This document shows, in pieces, positions 23,301 through 34,195 of a stretch of 64,000 nt of DNA. Source of the stretch: Tamarix chinensis (taxonomy: Eukaryota > Streptophyta > Magnoliopsida > Caryophyllales > Tamaricaceae). The DNA lies in the NCBI GenBank assembly GCA_030549775.1, contig CM060175.1, forward strand, positions 39,111,915 to 39,175,914. Direction: 5' to 3'. Made by a program: the position numbers and the translations under genes. Each line of letters begins with the position of its first letter. The first letter of the stretch is position 1. Under the pieces are notes generated by a model that did no database searches, was not told where the DNA came from, and worked only from the letters and a program-made list of their open reading frames with translations.

Positions 23301-26300
23301 AAGTGCAAATAGGAAGACAGCACAAAGGTCAGATAGTTGTCAAGAACAACAAAATTCAAAAGAAAAATATTATCTCCTATTTCAATAGAAAGCATAGATA
23401 GACGCCGCACCTATGCTTCCAACGCAAAGGGCAAACAAGTCAAATGTTTGCTACCACTTCACAAGCCAACATTGCTGAAGATGAAGAGGAGATTGCATAC
23501 AATTAAATAGCGCACCTACTATAGCATAGCAGCCACTATTTATCGGTTTTTAGGTCGGTCGCGACGTGAAATTACTAATACACTACGGTTTTAAAATTTC
23601 ACATTTATCAGCCGATAAATCGCCAGTAAATCAGTATCACTAATAAATCAAAAAATATCGCCAACAAATCAGGATAAATCGGCGATTTATTGAGAATTCT
23701 TAAATCTACTGAAAAAAGCATGCATGATATATTTTTTTATTCATTTACTACATATTTTTTGGACCAAGTTACTATTGAATTATAATAAAGTATTACTATT
23801 TATTATCTTCACATTTACTATTAAATAACATATCTTTTTTTATTCTAAGGTAAATTTAGAGTTATTAAGAAAATTTAGCATATAATGACTCACTTTAATA
23901 CTTCTAATATAATATAAAACACTACTTTATTGAATATTTATATTCAAATGATCAATAAATAATAATAAGAGTATATGGTGAATTAAAAATAAAAATTCAC
24001 GCCTCGATGACCGCAACACATAATTTATCGTTCGTGATACTCCAATACCATCACACCACGATTGTGACCGCAAACGCGAACGCGGCTGCGATTTAATTGC
24101 CTAGGAGATTATTGTTGTCATTGTCGAAGCCAATCTGGTAGACAACAAGATAGACTAAGTCCTTGACACTAGAACTTGTAAACATTTTTGTGCTAACAAG
24201 GAACTCTTCCATAACTTTAAAAATAATGGAAATGTGATCATGGGCAACTCCACAACAGCAAGTGTACTAGGCAAAGGAATCGTCCTTCTTAAACTTATCT
24301 AGAAAAACTTTGGCATTGAATAATATATTCTATGTACCTTCCATATGAAGGAATCTTGTATTTGGTAGCCAACACAACAAAGCTAGCATAAAAAATTGTG
24401 ATTGAATCCAACAAAGTTGTTATCACTAAGAATGGGGTGTTTGGGGGAACGATTATTTGGCTAATGGTTTGTTTGTACTGAACTCTGTCTCTAAGTCCCT
24501 TAGTGCAAGTGTTTTTGGTGTTTCTGCTTATATGATTGAATCCATTGACTTATGGCATAGTAAGCTAGGTCACGTAAACATGGCCTCAATAAAGAGGCTA
24601 AGAAACTTGAACCTTAATAACACCGAAAATGATAAAAATGTTTCCAAGTGCTCAATCTATGTGGATGCCAAGTATGCGAAAAAGCCCTTTAAATCACTCT
24701 CAAATAGAGCACTAAAGTGATCGAGCTTATTCAATCAAACCTTGCAAATTTTAAAAAGCACGACTAGCAGTGGACGTAAAAACTATTATGTAACCTTTGA
24801 CTTTTTGAGATACACTAGGGCTTACCTCCTTAGGACAAACGATGAGACAGTTGACATGTTCTTAAAATACAAGGTTGAGGTTAAAAATCAACTAAATCGA
24901 AAAATTAAGAGACTTAGATTTGATAAGGGTAGCGAGTATAGCATAGATTACTTTCTTAGGGACTTTTGTGAGAAAACTAAAATTATTCATAAGACTAGTA
25001 CTCCTTATAGACCCCAATAGAATGACATGCTTCTTAGTTCCGATATGCCTAGGGGAAACCTATTCTTCTTTATTGTTCTATTCTTAATGGTTCCCTACAA
25101 AAAGTGAGATAAAACTCCTTATGAGTTATGAAAAGGGTATCCCTCTAACCTAAAATATTAGACCTAAAACATTTGTGTGTTCATTAACTATGTTCATGTA
25201 TTTGATTTATCGCACAATATGTGAATCCTTTGAGACTATTTTTCCTCTGAAAAGGTGCGAAAATATGCATAATATCGGTTCATTTGTTGCTAGTGATGCG
25301 TGTTCTTCTTTGCTTGCTTCTGCTTCTATTGTAAATGAAAGTAACATTGAATCTAGAAGAATTAAATTGCAACGTTAAACCTTCCTAATAGAAAGTTCTA
25401 GCAATGATAAGATCAGTGGTACTATATTGTATCAGTTTTCTTAATAGTGGAAGATCCCAAAACATAAGAAGAGGCAATTAAGTCTAGAGATGCTAGTTTC
25501 TAAACAAAAGATATTAGAAGTGAGCTTGATCCTATAAATTCTAAGCATACTAGGGACCTAGTTGACTACTTAGGGGTTGTAATCCAATCAAGAGTAAGTG
25601 GATCTTTAGAAAAAGTTGAAGACAAATAGATTATAGATAAATATAAGGTCATACTAGTAGTTGCAGATTACACTCAGAAGAACATTGGCTACTTTGATAT
25701 TTATTCCCATATGGCCAAGGTAGGCAACATTAGGACTCTGGTTGTCTAATTTGCTATCTATGGTCTTGTGGTATAAAAAATGGTGTAAAGACAACCTTTC
25801 TTAATGGTGACTTAGTGGAAAAAATCTATGTAGAACCTGCAGTGTAGTGTCTGATTAAGAGAATAATGTTTTTAAGCTAAGAAAGTTCTTTTATGGTCTT
25901 AAGCAAGCCCCAAAACTTAGGTGAGGCTAATGTAATACTTGGTATTAAATTGAGAAAGACTGATAATAGTTACTTCCTATGTCAATCTCATTATATTGAT
26001 AAAACCTTCAAAAAGTCTAGTTGTTACGACATGGAAACTGTAAAAACTCCCCATGATCCTAACATACACCTTAAGAAGAAAAAGGGCCTAGTGTAGCTCA
26101 AGATAGATATGCTAAGATTATAAGAAGTGTACTGTTCCTCATGAATCATACAAGAGTTAACATAGCTTATGCTATGAGTCACTTGAGTCATTACACTCAC
26201 AACCCCATTAATGATCATTGGAATGCTCTTCGTCATTTAATAAGGAACCTTAAGGGTATAACTAATTGGTACCTGCATTTTAACAAATCCCCTGTCGTCT

Positions 26301-29167
26301 TAGAAGGTTACTATGATGCAAATTGAATAACTAATAATGATGAAATTAGCTCTACCAGTGGTTACGTGTTCCCATTAGATGGAGGTGATATATCATAGAA
26401 GTCCTCAAAAAAAAAAAGAACTTTTATAGCATGCACCACCATAGAATCTAAATTTATTACTTTTGAGTTGGCTAGTAAGTTGGGAAGCCGAATAGTTGAG
26501 GGACTTATTATGAGAGGTATAATTGTGGGGAAACCTAATGTTCCAGTTTCACTTCACTATGATTCAAAGGCCACCTTTGAAATCACCAAGAATAGCATGT
26601 ATGTGCACTCACAAAGAAATTTGGCAAACCTTCCCACAAAAGGTCTATTAAGAAAAATGATCCTTGAATCTTCAAGAGGGATGGTTGAGGAAATTATAGT
26701 GGATACCCAATCTTGTCAGATTAAATGGATTCAAACCGAATCTAATATTACAAATTCAATGAGGTCAAACAGAGCCATATGATCCCTCTTCAGTGATGCA
26801 GACACATATCATGATTCTCTTAATAATGAGGAATTAACAATCTTAATAATGGAGCTGGTTATCTTAGATGTTTTTCATGATATTTCTACTATTAATTATA
26901 AAGATATTTTAAGATGTTCTTCCAGGTATGTTATATATTTGTAAGAGGAAGATACTTAAGATGTTAAGCTATTTAAGCCATGTTTGTGTACAAGACATAC
27001 AAACATTCAAAGCTATGGCATACATGGAGGACAAGCCAACAAGCATGCAAAGGCCTCATTTTTTTTAGTTCTTGTTGTAAACCCTAGGATATCAATGCAT
27101 AATTTAGGGTTTCGTCGCTTTTTATTTCATGTATATTTTAGGTAATCTAAATATTTGTAATGTTGTAATTAATATTCTTTAATTAGGAGTTCAATTAAGT
27201 TTGTTAGAGTATTAGAGCTAATTCTAATTAATTACACAATTAATCCAGCCATGAGTTGATTTGGTTATACCATTAGAGACTCATGGTTTGTACAAGTTGT
27301 TACCAACATGTAAGTAGGGGTAACAACTAGGTTAGTAATCATTAAGTAATTAGTGATTAGTTGTAATTACTTCCTATGGGTTAAGAGCATTGTACACAAG
27401 ATGTTGAATTGAGTGAAATTTCTCAAGCACTTGGCTTGTTAAATTCTCTATTTTGAGAGATAATTTTCTTCTTAGGAATCAATTAGAGTAAATCCTACTT
27501 AGAACACTTAGCGTTGAATCTTGGAGGAAGATTCACACATATCTTCGAACCTACCTCCCATTCAAACCAAAGAATCATCTTTATATCTTTAAACTTTGAT
27601 CGAAGATCTTCATCAAACCAACTATTTAGCAATACAATCCCATCTTTGTGACATTGACAATAGACTTGTGCACACTCTTTTGAATCCATAGACAGTTTTG
27701 GTGATGCTATTGAGACACATTGTTAGTGTTTAGTTTGAGTTATATGGTCATTTTGAATATATAATCGGTATTGATAGTGCTTTGAGGCACTTGATGGATT
27801 ATGCTGATTATTTTGAGGGTGTGTCCATAACTATAGATGCTGGTGCTAAAGAGACACTTGATAAACTCAACTAATTGGGTGTGAAGCTGATCCGTCATCT
27901 ATGAGAGAGTTGGGCTACCTCTCTACAGCACTCAGGAATGCCCAAAGTATGCATAAGACCATTTAAAGTACAAATTCATTTTTATTGCAAAGATATTGTA
28001 GAATTTAAAAGTGTAATACATGTTATTAGGAAGAAATTCAAATCTAGATAGTTTAAGAGAAATTCACTACTTAAACTAGGTCGTATAATATGTATCAAAT
28101 CAATTGAAAGACATTGATATTTACATATGAAGTTTTTTCTTTGCTTGGGATGTTCTTTTCTTGTTTACTTGAGTTTTCTTCAAGTTACTAGGGATTATTG
28201 GATAACTACAAGATATAATTTGGGTTTGGGTTCAAGAATTTTGATCTAATCCAATATCTTATTTGGAACTCATTTCTCCATTTGTTAGTAACCATATTCT
28301 CCATTTTTTAAATAACCAAAAACTCTCCCCCCCTCTTAGGTAACCACTCACTGTCTTCATATATCCACTAAAAGATTCATATTCTCCACTTTCCCACTAC
28401 TTGTTGATGGGGAAGTGGGGTGAGTGGTATGAGTGGAGTTACTACCCATAGTAGCTTCAACTTGGAAGATACCGAACTCTATCCTCCCAAACTACATTCC
28501 TTACTTTTCTATGAATTCTTGGGTCATTGAGTTCTGCAATTCTCCATTCCTTCAACTTTGAGTGCAAAAGTTGGAGGAAATTTGTGTAAACCCTTGGAGA
28601 TTGAACGGCCTTGAACGATCGCACCACAATCAGGCCTAATTCGCTTTCTGAGCAATGATCACTTCACAATACAACATATAGAGGAACACTAGATATCCCG
28701 CCAGTACTTACAACCACCCTAAACATATAGAGGAACACTAGATATCCAGCCACATGCAGTAATTTTTCCACTTATAACCCATTGTAAAGACGAACAAAAT
28801 AACCTACTTCAATTAAGATCTTCATTTATAATACTCCAACAAACCGCATCACGGAATGTAAAGAATTTTCTTAGAAACACAAAACCCAAAATCCCTTCCC
28901 CTGACCTAAAGCTAAAATCAGTACAGCAGGGAGAAATAAATGAAAGAAAAGATATGGACAGTGACAAGGAGGCACGTACAGAAGGAAAGACGGCCTTAGG
29001 TGCATCTTCGCCCGCGTAGCCAGCTTTACAAGTATGGGAACCCAAGTCTAGGACAATCGCAGATACTTCGTCTGCATAAGCGAACAATTAATCGACTTTA
29101 GAAAAGAAATAGTTTACTCACAGGAGTTTTCCGCAGATGTTTATCAATACCTACCACCACCATACAT
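13789..29167 (-). CDS. ARP4: actin-related protein 4, N-terminal 201 residues (exons 1-8)
   Basis: ARP4 is a nuclear actin-fold subunit shared by plant chromatin complexes of the SWR1, INO80 and NuA4 type. Eight minus-strand exons join in phase: 29167-29155, 29071-28980, 19238-19062, 18753-18680, 18200-18120, 14316-14256, 14102-14053 and 13843-13789. All seven complete introns are GT-AG. The protein starts [20 protein letters not shown], with the first phosphate loop at about residues 13-27. The acidic, variable insert typical of ARP4 is at 45-75, and [18 protein letters not shown] follows. [18 protein letters not shown] lies around 115-130, and the second loop [11 protein letters not shown] starts at residue 182. 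The fragment ends at GYVLQK, residue 201 of roughly 440; no further exon is visible down to position 1. No frameshift or internal stop is present, so the gene looks intact. The symbol rests on strong recall of the family; no search was run. Confidence 0.93.
14317..18119 (-). other. ARP4 intron 5 (3.8 kb)
   Basis: Very AT-rich, with T-runs on either strand. I recognise no gene or coding transposon. Around 16270-16650 and 16860-16960 there are GA-rich segments with locally similar wording (for example GGAGAAGG(C/T)GAGT near 16495 and 16905), suggesting a weak internal duplication. Short frames at 16168 and 17596 have no recognisable content. Confidence 0.6.
18120..19238 (-). CDS. ARP4: ARP4 exons 3, 4 and 5
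   Basis: Exon 3 (19238-19062, 177 nt) starts after a pyrimidine tract and TTTTAG and codes [15 protein letters not shown] through RRDHME, residues 36-94. Exon 4 (18753-18680, 74 nt) codes [20 protein letters not shown] and on to HAF plus two bases of an Arg codon. Exon 5 (18200-18120, 81 nt) codes [20 protein letters not shown] and TQQQRE plus two bases of an Arg codon. The introns between them are 308 and 479 bp. Confidence 0.93.
19239..20588 (-). other. ARP4 intron 2, 3' portion before the LINE
   Basis: Non-coding AT-rich sequence. Near 20058-20100 the text AACAAGTCCCTAAACTTGGG resembles that just right of the LINE at 22019-22040, so part of an older repeat may underlie this segment. GAAGGGAATAAGAGAAT occurs twice in tandem around 20181-20218. 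Confidence 0.45.
20605..21706 (+). pseudogene. LINE ORF2 C-terminal remnant (RT end plus zf-RVT)
   Basis: 20605-20925 reads as the late RT region ([31 protein letters not shown]). This is followed, after frame changes, by [28 protein letters not shown] and [12 protein letters not shown]. 21400-21706 matches the zinc-binding domain found after plant LINE RTs ([47 protein letters not shown]). No endonuclease is present because of the 5' truncation. Several stops; inactive. Confidence 0.88.
20605..22007 (+). mobile_element. 5'-truncated L1-like LINE
   Basis: A 1.4-kb 3' fragment of a non-LTR retrotransposon flanked by a perfect 16-bp duplication, AAAACATAGAACAAGT (20589-20604 and 22008-22023). 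The text before the right copy is A-rich (ACCAAAAAAAG). It holds the end of the RT region and the zf-RVT domain. Truncation at the 5' end plus an A-rich tail and a long duplication is the classic result of target-primed reverse transcription. It sits in ARP4 intron 2, antisense to the gene. Confidence 0.92.
22205..22677 (+). repeat. 5' LTR of copia element (3' edge approximate)
   Basis: Starts TGTTGAG. TATAAATA at 22449-22456 is a TATA box. A degraded primer site TGGTGTCAAAGTC appears only at 22754-22766, so the true LTR end may be nearer 22750. Confidence 0.7.
22790..26782 (+). pseudogene. copia gag-pol remnant
   Basis: Gag (UBN2-like) is readable at 22795-23500 ([20 protein letters not shown]). 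The protease area lies at 24110-24430 ([12 protein letters not shown]). GAG-preintegrase is at 24457-24720 ([27 protein letters not shown]). The integrase core is at 24742-25020 ([37 protein letters not shown]). RT fragments lie at about 25600-26090 (FYGLKQAP). RNase H is at 26141-26782 ([25 protein letters not shown]). There are many stops and frameshifts and the active sites are incomplete. Confidence 0.85.
23499..24100 (+). mobile_element. MITE-like repeat, copy 2, inserted in the copia element
   Basis: About 600 bp between the gag and protease remnants of the copia element. It begins ACAATTAAATAGCGC and ends ATTTAATTGC, giving inverted ends of about nine bases. It shares its left end and its GTGACC-CAA-type right end with the repeat at 637-890. 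No coding sequence and no clear target duplication are seen. The insertion is inferred because the copia reading breaks at both edges. Confidence 0.5.
26783..28195 (+). other. copia 3' non-coding region, origin unclear
   Basis: No recognisable protein. 27200-27480 (TGTTAGAGTATTAGAGC, then a CATTGTACACAAG word) has the feel of another copia-type LTR, but I cannot find a partner copy. The minus-strand frame at 27495-27689 resembles nothing I know. Confidence 0.35.
28196..28676 (+). repeat. 3' LTR of copia element (3' edge approximate)
   Basis: It aligns with 22205-22677 along most of its length (GGGTTCAAGAATTTTGAT, CCATTCCTTCAACTTTGA). It starts TATTGG where TGTTG is expected. It lacks the roughly 20-bp piece containing the TATA box of the 5' copy. 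Confidence 0.7.
28980..29167 (-). CDS. ARP4: ARP4 exons 1 and 2
   Basis: Exon 1 contributes only 13 coding bases (ATG at 29167-29165; MYGG plus one base) and is followed by donor GTAGGT. An 83-bp intron ends ...CTTATGCAG at 29072. Exon 2 (29071-28980, 92 nt) completes the Asp codon and codes to AVFPS, with donor GTACGT. Reading exon 2 straight upstream gives only a non-ATG start, which is why the tiny first exon was sought. Residues 1-35 contain the actin-family phosphate-1 loop. Confidence 0.92.
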
Positions 29168-29415
29168 GATTGGTTGTTATTAGGTTCCCCTTCGCACCTG
29201 CTTGCAGCCGCAGATACTCTGTCAGTTCCGTACTTCCGAAGTTGGTTGCACTGTTCTAGTTTGGACAGGGGAGACGGGAAAACGAGCTGGGTTTTTATCG
29301 GTTCGTCAGCTTTACTCTGGTCTCTCGTTTCCACTGTTACATAAACCAACCCGGTATCAAACCAGACCAGAGAGGCCAACGGGTTACTAATCAATTAACC
29401 GCATCAGCTCAAACT
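29168..29415 (-). promoter_or_regulatory. ARP4 leader and proximal promoter
   Basis: About 250 bp between the ARP4 start codon and the apparent hAT edge. No TATA box is obvious in the minus-strand reading. The segment is less AT-rich than its surroundings and has pyrimidine-rich stretches, as expected for a housekeeping-type plant promoter and 5' leader. Assignment is by position only. Minus-strand frame 29098-29394 and plus-strand frame 29202-29390 look incidental. Confidence 0.45.
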
Positions 29416-30239
29416 AATCACAGTCGATATTAATAGGTCGGGTGTGGATCGGATCCGTCAAGATCCAAATCTATTTAATTTGGGAGATCCAAATCTAGAC
29501 TTAGACATATATAACTTATTGGGTGATTGGGCCACTAAAAGATTTAGTCATTTTATATCTAAAAAATATATTAATTTATGTTGTAAACAGTATTTCTATT
29601 ATACACCTATTAAAATATTATATTTAAATAAAAAAATGTATTTAAATATAATAATCTACTACAACAATAAAATCAAAAATTAAAATTAAACATAACCACC
29701 TGTTATACACTTATACTACTATGCTACAACATCCACGTAAATCCATCTCGAGATAATTTAAATAACAACCAACAAGTCACTGATAGATTAATAGTAAGTC
29801 ACTACATGTAAAAGCAAACAGTACAACAACAATATGTAATTATACAGACATTGAAAAAATAAAAATCAAATAAAAATTAGTTCCTCAATCAACACAGTAG
29901 TCGGGTTGCAGGGCATATCCTTGCCCATCGATTCATTGGCAATTTGGCATCAATCATCTTTTTCATCATTGTCGATATCCTAAAAATTTATAAGATTATA
30001 AAAATTAATTTTCCTCGATGAACTTTTATACAATAATAATATTAAAGTAAAATTAAATAATTATGTATCATATCACAAACGTCAATTACTTCTACTCCAT
30101 CCTTAGTGTCTGAATCTTCTATCATTGTAATACATGCATATGGACTCTCCAATGTACCTTTACACAATGTTAAACAAATAAATAATAAGTTATCTCATAT
30201 AAAACAAAACATGTAATAAGTTATGATTGAAAAAAGATT

Positions 30240-32309
30240 AAAATTACCTTTAATGTCTTCAACTATCCAACTTTGTAAACATATCAATACATCCATAGTT
30301 TTTGCATGAAGTCTTGAATGATGGAGACTTACAACCCATCCTCCCATACTAAAAGCACTTTTTGAAGCGACAATGGAAATAGGAATAGCAAGAATATCCC
30401 TAGTAATATATTTGTAGAGTTAGATACTTGAGGCCATTCTTCCAAAAATTAAGGATATCAAAATGATTAATTTTGGGCAATGTATCACTTTTCAAGTAAT
30501 GATCTAACTCAAACCTCACACTTACTTTTCTTATTTTAGTTTTCTTAACTAAAACAAATTCATGATCCTCATCATCAACACAAGTTTAAGGTGATGCCCG
30601 CTTTAGAGAATTCATCAATAGAGTTTTAGAAGAACCACCAAGCTCACTAGAAAAATCAACAACTTTCTTCTTATATTCAACCAAGAGAGCATCAAACATG
30701 TTTCTAACCCTATCTAATTCATTATGAGCCCCATCATCATATAATCTCCTAAAATAGTATTCAACACAATCCATTTTATTTCTAGGATCCAAGATACTAG
30801 TGATAGCCAGAATCCCATCAATTTCACACCAATGTTTGTCAAATTTTTTAATCATCTTTGATGCCATATAACTAATGATCTCAACATCACTTTGTAGCCA
30901 ACTTCTCAAAGCTATTCTAATCATGCATACTTTTTGAAAAAATAAATTTGCAGAAGGGTAATTTCTTTTAGAGAATAGTAGTCTTGTGAAAAAGTTCCAA
31001 CTTCTCACATACAACATGAGCCAACTGCCAATTATCATCACTAGGAACCACAAATTTAAGTCTACCATACAAATATTGCAACCTTTTAAAGACATTTTTA
31101 TAGGGGAAATCACTCTGGAGCTTTAAATAAGTAGAATTCTATCTAGTTTTACAATCAAGAACTAACATTTCAAAAGTATTAACATTCAAAAATTGACATG
31201 ACTTCTCAAAATTTTCAATCCTTTTAGGAGTTAACATCCAAAATGAGACACAATCCTAAATATTTTCAATCCTCATCTTGATCACATTTAATCCATTATT
31301 AACTATCAATTTAAGAATGTGAGCACTACATCTCATATATAATATTGCTCTACCAAGTAAAAGAGACTTTTTCTCAAATTTTATCAGCAAAATTCCATCA
31401 TGGCATCATCAGTACTACAATTATCAACCACTATAGAAGAAATTTTGCTTTCAAGGCCATATTGGGACACACAATCTAATAAAACTTTAGAGATAATGTC
31501 TTTTGTATGTGGATATGGGACATATAAAAACCTCAAAAGATATTAATAAAATAATCATCATAAAATTACACTTAATCAAGTTAAAAATATAATAAAATAT
31601 AATGATAAAAATTAACTAGTTACGTTAAAGTTCTACATCACAAATTCCAATCTTCATCAATAAAGTGTGATGTCATGACCCTATATCCCTTTTTTTGATT
31701 GGATGTAACTCACATGTCAATGGTGATTAAAACTCGACTTTGATTATAATCCAAAAAATCCTTTATATTATGTCTCTCTCTTTGGAACAACTTCATCACA
31801 TCATTCTTTAAAGTATTCCTTGAAATCATCTTGAATGAAAAATTGAGGCTTTATGCAAATCTCCTAAATTTAATATGGTTAACAATTGACAATGGATACT
31901 TGTGCATCACCACCATTTTCACCAATTCCCTCCTTAAAATATCTTGATCAAATGATGCATCATTATTTTGCTTTATATCCAAACTTGTTAAGTCATCGGG
32001 TTGAGTCTTTATAATCAATTTTTGTTGCTTGACCCCTCTTGATTTAAGCTTCAAATATCTTTCATGGCAAGTATTCTCTACATTCTTTTTAAGATTAGAG
32101 GTTCCACCACTAGTTGCACAAGCTAAAATAGCCTTACAATGGCAGCATTTTGCCTTGGCCACACCCTTAACTTTAATTCTGTCAAAGAAATCCCATATTG
32201 CTAAAGTATGCTTCCTAGTTTTTTTGCACAAAATTAGCAGAATTAATTTCTTGATCTACTTCTTTATCATTTAGGTGCCCCTGATTATTCTGATTTTGAA
32301 CTGCTTCCA
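30240..32309 (-). pseudogene. hAT transposase (RICESLEEPER-like), frameshifted
   Basis: ATG at 32309 begins MEAVQNQNNQGHLNDKEVDQ. An indel near the A-run at 32216-32228 shifts into the BED-finger frame 32231-31851 (TLAIWDFFDRIKV, AKCCHCKAIL). The stretch 31850-31640 reads LKNDVMKLFQRERHNIKDFL and YRVMTSHFIDEDWNL. The frame 31113-30586 holds the middle domain (MIKKFDKHW, ILAITSILDPRNKMDCVEYY). The C-terminal dimerisation domain is at about 30540-30250 with one frameshift (LNFWKNGLKYLTLQ, then RDILAIPISIVASKSAFSMG and LICLQSWIVED). All parts are recognisable, but the gene is broken in at least three places. Confidence 0.85.
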
Positions 32310-32434
32310 TGTTTACATCTAAATCATCCACGCATGAAGTAGCAAACTGAAATGAACCAACACAAGTGCCCTTAGACCATGAAATCTTTGACGAAGCATA
32401 GTTAGATTCTTATTCATGTCCCATGACCTACTAG

Positions 32435-32438
<4 letters not shown>

Positions 32439-32488
<50 letters not shown>
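32439..32488. repeat. (AT)25 microsatellite
   Basis: Fifty bases of perfect AT dinucleotides inside the hAT element, upstream of its transposase. Confidence 0.97.
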
Positions 32489-32490
<2 letters not shown>

Positions 32491-34195
32491 AAAGTAAAAT
32501 ATTAAGAATTTAACACATGCAATGACTAGTAATGATCACCTACCTAAAATTAAAAATAAAAGTATACTAAAGTCTGAATTCTTTTTAATGCCTTTGTGGA
32601 CAAGGGTCAGCTAAAGGGATCAGTGTTGATACAACCCCTGCTAATTGAATCTACAAATAGAGCTCGACCTATGTTTTGATGCCTAACTCCCTTCAATTTA
32701 ATTATAGCTACTTACTACTTAAGTTGTGCATTTTAGTGTTAAGTCTTGTTTTTTAATGTTTTCCACTTTTAGAATTTATAGTCTCTGTTAGCTAATTCCT
32801 CCCCTGCAATTTCATTATCTTGGTTGTTAGATTGAATTGATGTAAAATACCAGTGCAATAGAATAGAAATCATAATGAGACATTGCATTATCTTCTTCCT
32901 CACAATTTCTCACTACTACTATCAATTATTCAAGGTTACAACCATCAAGTCCCATTTTCTTCTTTGTATTTCCTGGATTAGCTATCAAAGAGATACATAA
33001 CCTAGTCCAACTATACATGTTTAAGTAGATCCCCTCCTTTCTCTCCTCTTGGTTTTCCTTTGCCTAACCATCCTCTATCAATTCATTTTTTTCCCTTTAG
33101 CCCCATCCCATACCCTTTATTATCTTTTTTTCTTGACCAAAAATGCTATTTTGCTTAGTTTCCATCTATTCCACTATTTGCTTAATTAAAATTCATTTAC
33201 AGTTAATTATCAATTATCAAAATTCATTAATCACATTCTGTAATTTGTAGTTATGCACTTGACTGACACAGGGGAAGCCACTACCCATTGGCATTAGTAC
33301 ATACATATGAATAAAAATAATCTAAATCAAGCTAAAGTAATCAATCAAATTAATGGAATAATCTAAAACTAGCTAAATATAGGGTTGATAAATGATATAA
33401 TCATGTAGAGTTGTAGTACACTAACAGAGATAAAGAGGGAGGAGTGCAGGTGCTACTAACTAAGTGGAGGATGGAGGAAGAGAAATTATTGTGGTTGGTG
33501 ATGATGGTCAATGGATGTCATTGATTTAATCCTCACTGGAGTGACGATGTTTGACTGATCATGTGGATTTGGATGAGGAGTGACTGAGTGAGGGTTGTGG
33601 ATGGATCTAGTTGTGCAACTTGCAACTACTATCGTGGTGAGTGCACTATAAACGTAGTCGATTATCGATAGTCGACCCTCAATGAAGAGAAGTTGAGGTA
33701 GGAGCAGGACTGGAGGCAGGAGTTGAGGGACTATTGAATTAGGGAGGGTCATTGAGGGAGCTGGAGGGATGCCTATAAGACTGTATGTGTGTGTGTGTCA
33801 TCGACTATCTAATAGTGTGGAGGAGGAGAGTAAGAGACTCAAGGCATCAGGTGATGTTGCAATGAGGTGAGGGAGGGAGGGTGCGACTTGAAAGTCTGCG
33901 AGAGCAGCAAGACTGATGAAGGAGTAGGGATTGTGTGTGTTAGACAGTGAGCTGAGTGTTGAGTGGGGGTCATGGCCTCGTGGGATGGTGGTGTGTGGCG
34001 TAGGAAATTAGGGTTTAGGAAAAATTATATATATAAATTTAATTAAATGGGTCTGGGTCTAAAATAAATAGATCCTAACCTAGACCCATTTAACTAAACC
34101 TAGACATATCAGGTCCAAAAATCACGGACCTATACCTATAATAATAGGTTGGGTCTACTAGGTCTAGGTCGCGTCCCAGTCCCTTTGCCATCCCT
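32489..34195. other. non-coding right arm of the hAT element
   Basis: Mostly AT-rich to 33400, then a G-rich stretch (33420-34020) rich in GGTGAT, GAGG and GTGTGT words. The minus-strand frame 33486-33752 in it has no recognisable content. A local palindrome-like motif TCGATTATCGATAGTCGA lies near 33658-33675. Confidence 0.4.

Larger units (their letters stand above)
22205..28676 (+). mobile_element. old Ty1/copia element
   Basis: Two related flanking repeats (about 22205-22677 and 28196-28676) enclose remnants in copia order: gag, protease, GAG-preintegrase, integrase, RT, RNase H. The order integrase before RT marks Ty1/copia. Repeats and coding region are heavily mutated. ATATT precedes the left repeat, but no certain matching duplication is seen on the right. 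A 0.6-kb inverted-repeat element is inserted between gag and protease. It lies in ARP4 intron 2, antisense to the gene. The roughly 1.4 kb between RNase H and the 3' repeat is longer than usual, so another insertion there is possible. Confidence 0.82.
29424..34195 (-). mobile_element. degenerate hAT DNA transposon
   Basis: The right end, read on the minus strand, is AGGGATGGCAAAGGG, a typical plant hAT terminus. The flanking eight bases AATCATAG (34196-34203) match AATCACAG (29416-29423) at seven of eight positions, fitting the 8-bp hAT duplication. The left end should carry the same inverted repeat but reads TCGATATTAATAGG, so the left terminus is eroded or misplaced. GGGTCT/GATCC-rich subterminal words occur inside both ends (29430-29510, 34030-34170). 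A broken transposase lies within. Confidence 0.7.

Noticed and set aside
27200..27480. Solo copia-type LTR
   Set aside because: The wording looks LTR-like, but no partner copy, clear TG/CA borders or duplication could be established.
28980..29087. ARP4 starting at a non-ATG codon at 29087
   Set aside because: A good acceptor (CTTATGCAG) precedes the codons for DEVSAI, and an upstream 13-base exon supplies MYGG in phase.
13789..29167. ARP4 copy as a processed or dead pseudogene
   Set aside because: Seven complete introns with GT-AG borders and open, in-phase exons argue against it, although the C-terminal half cannot be seen.
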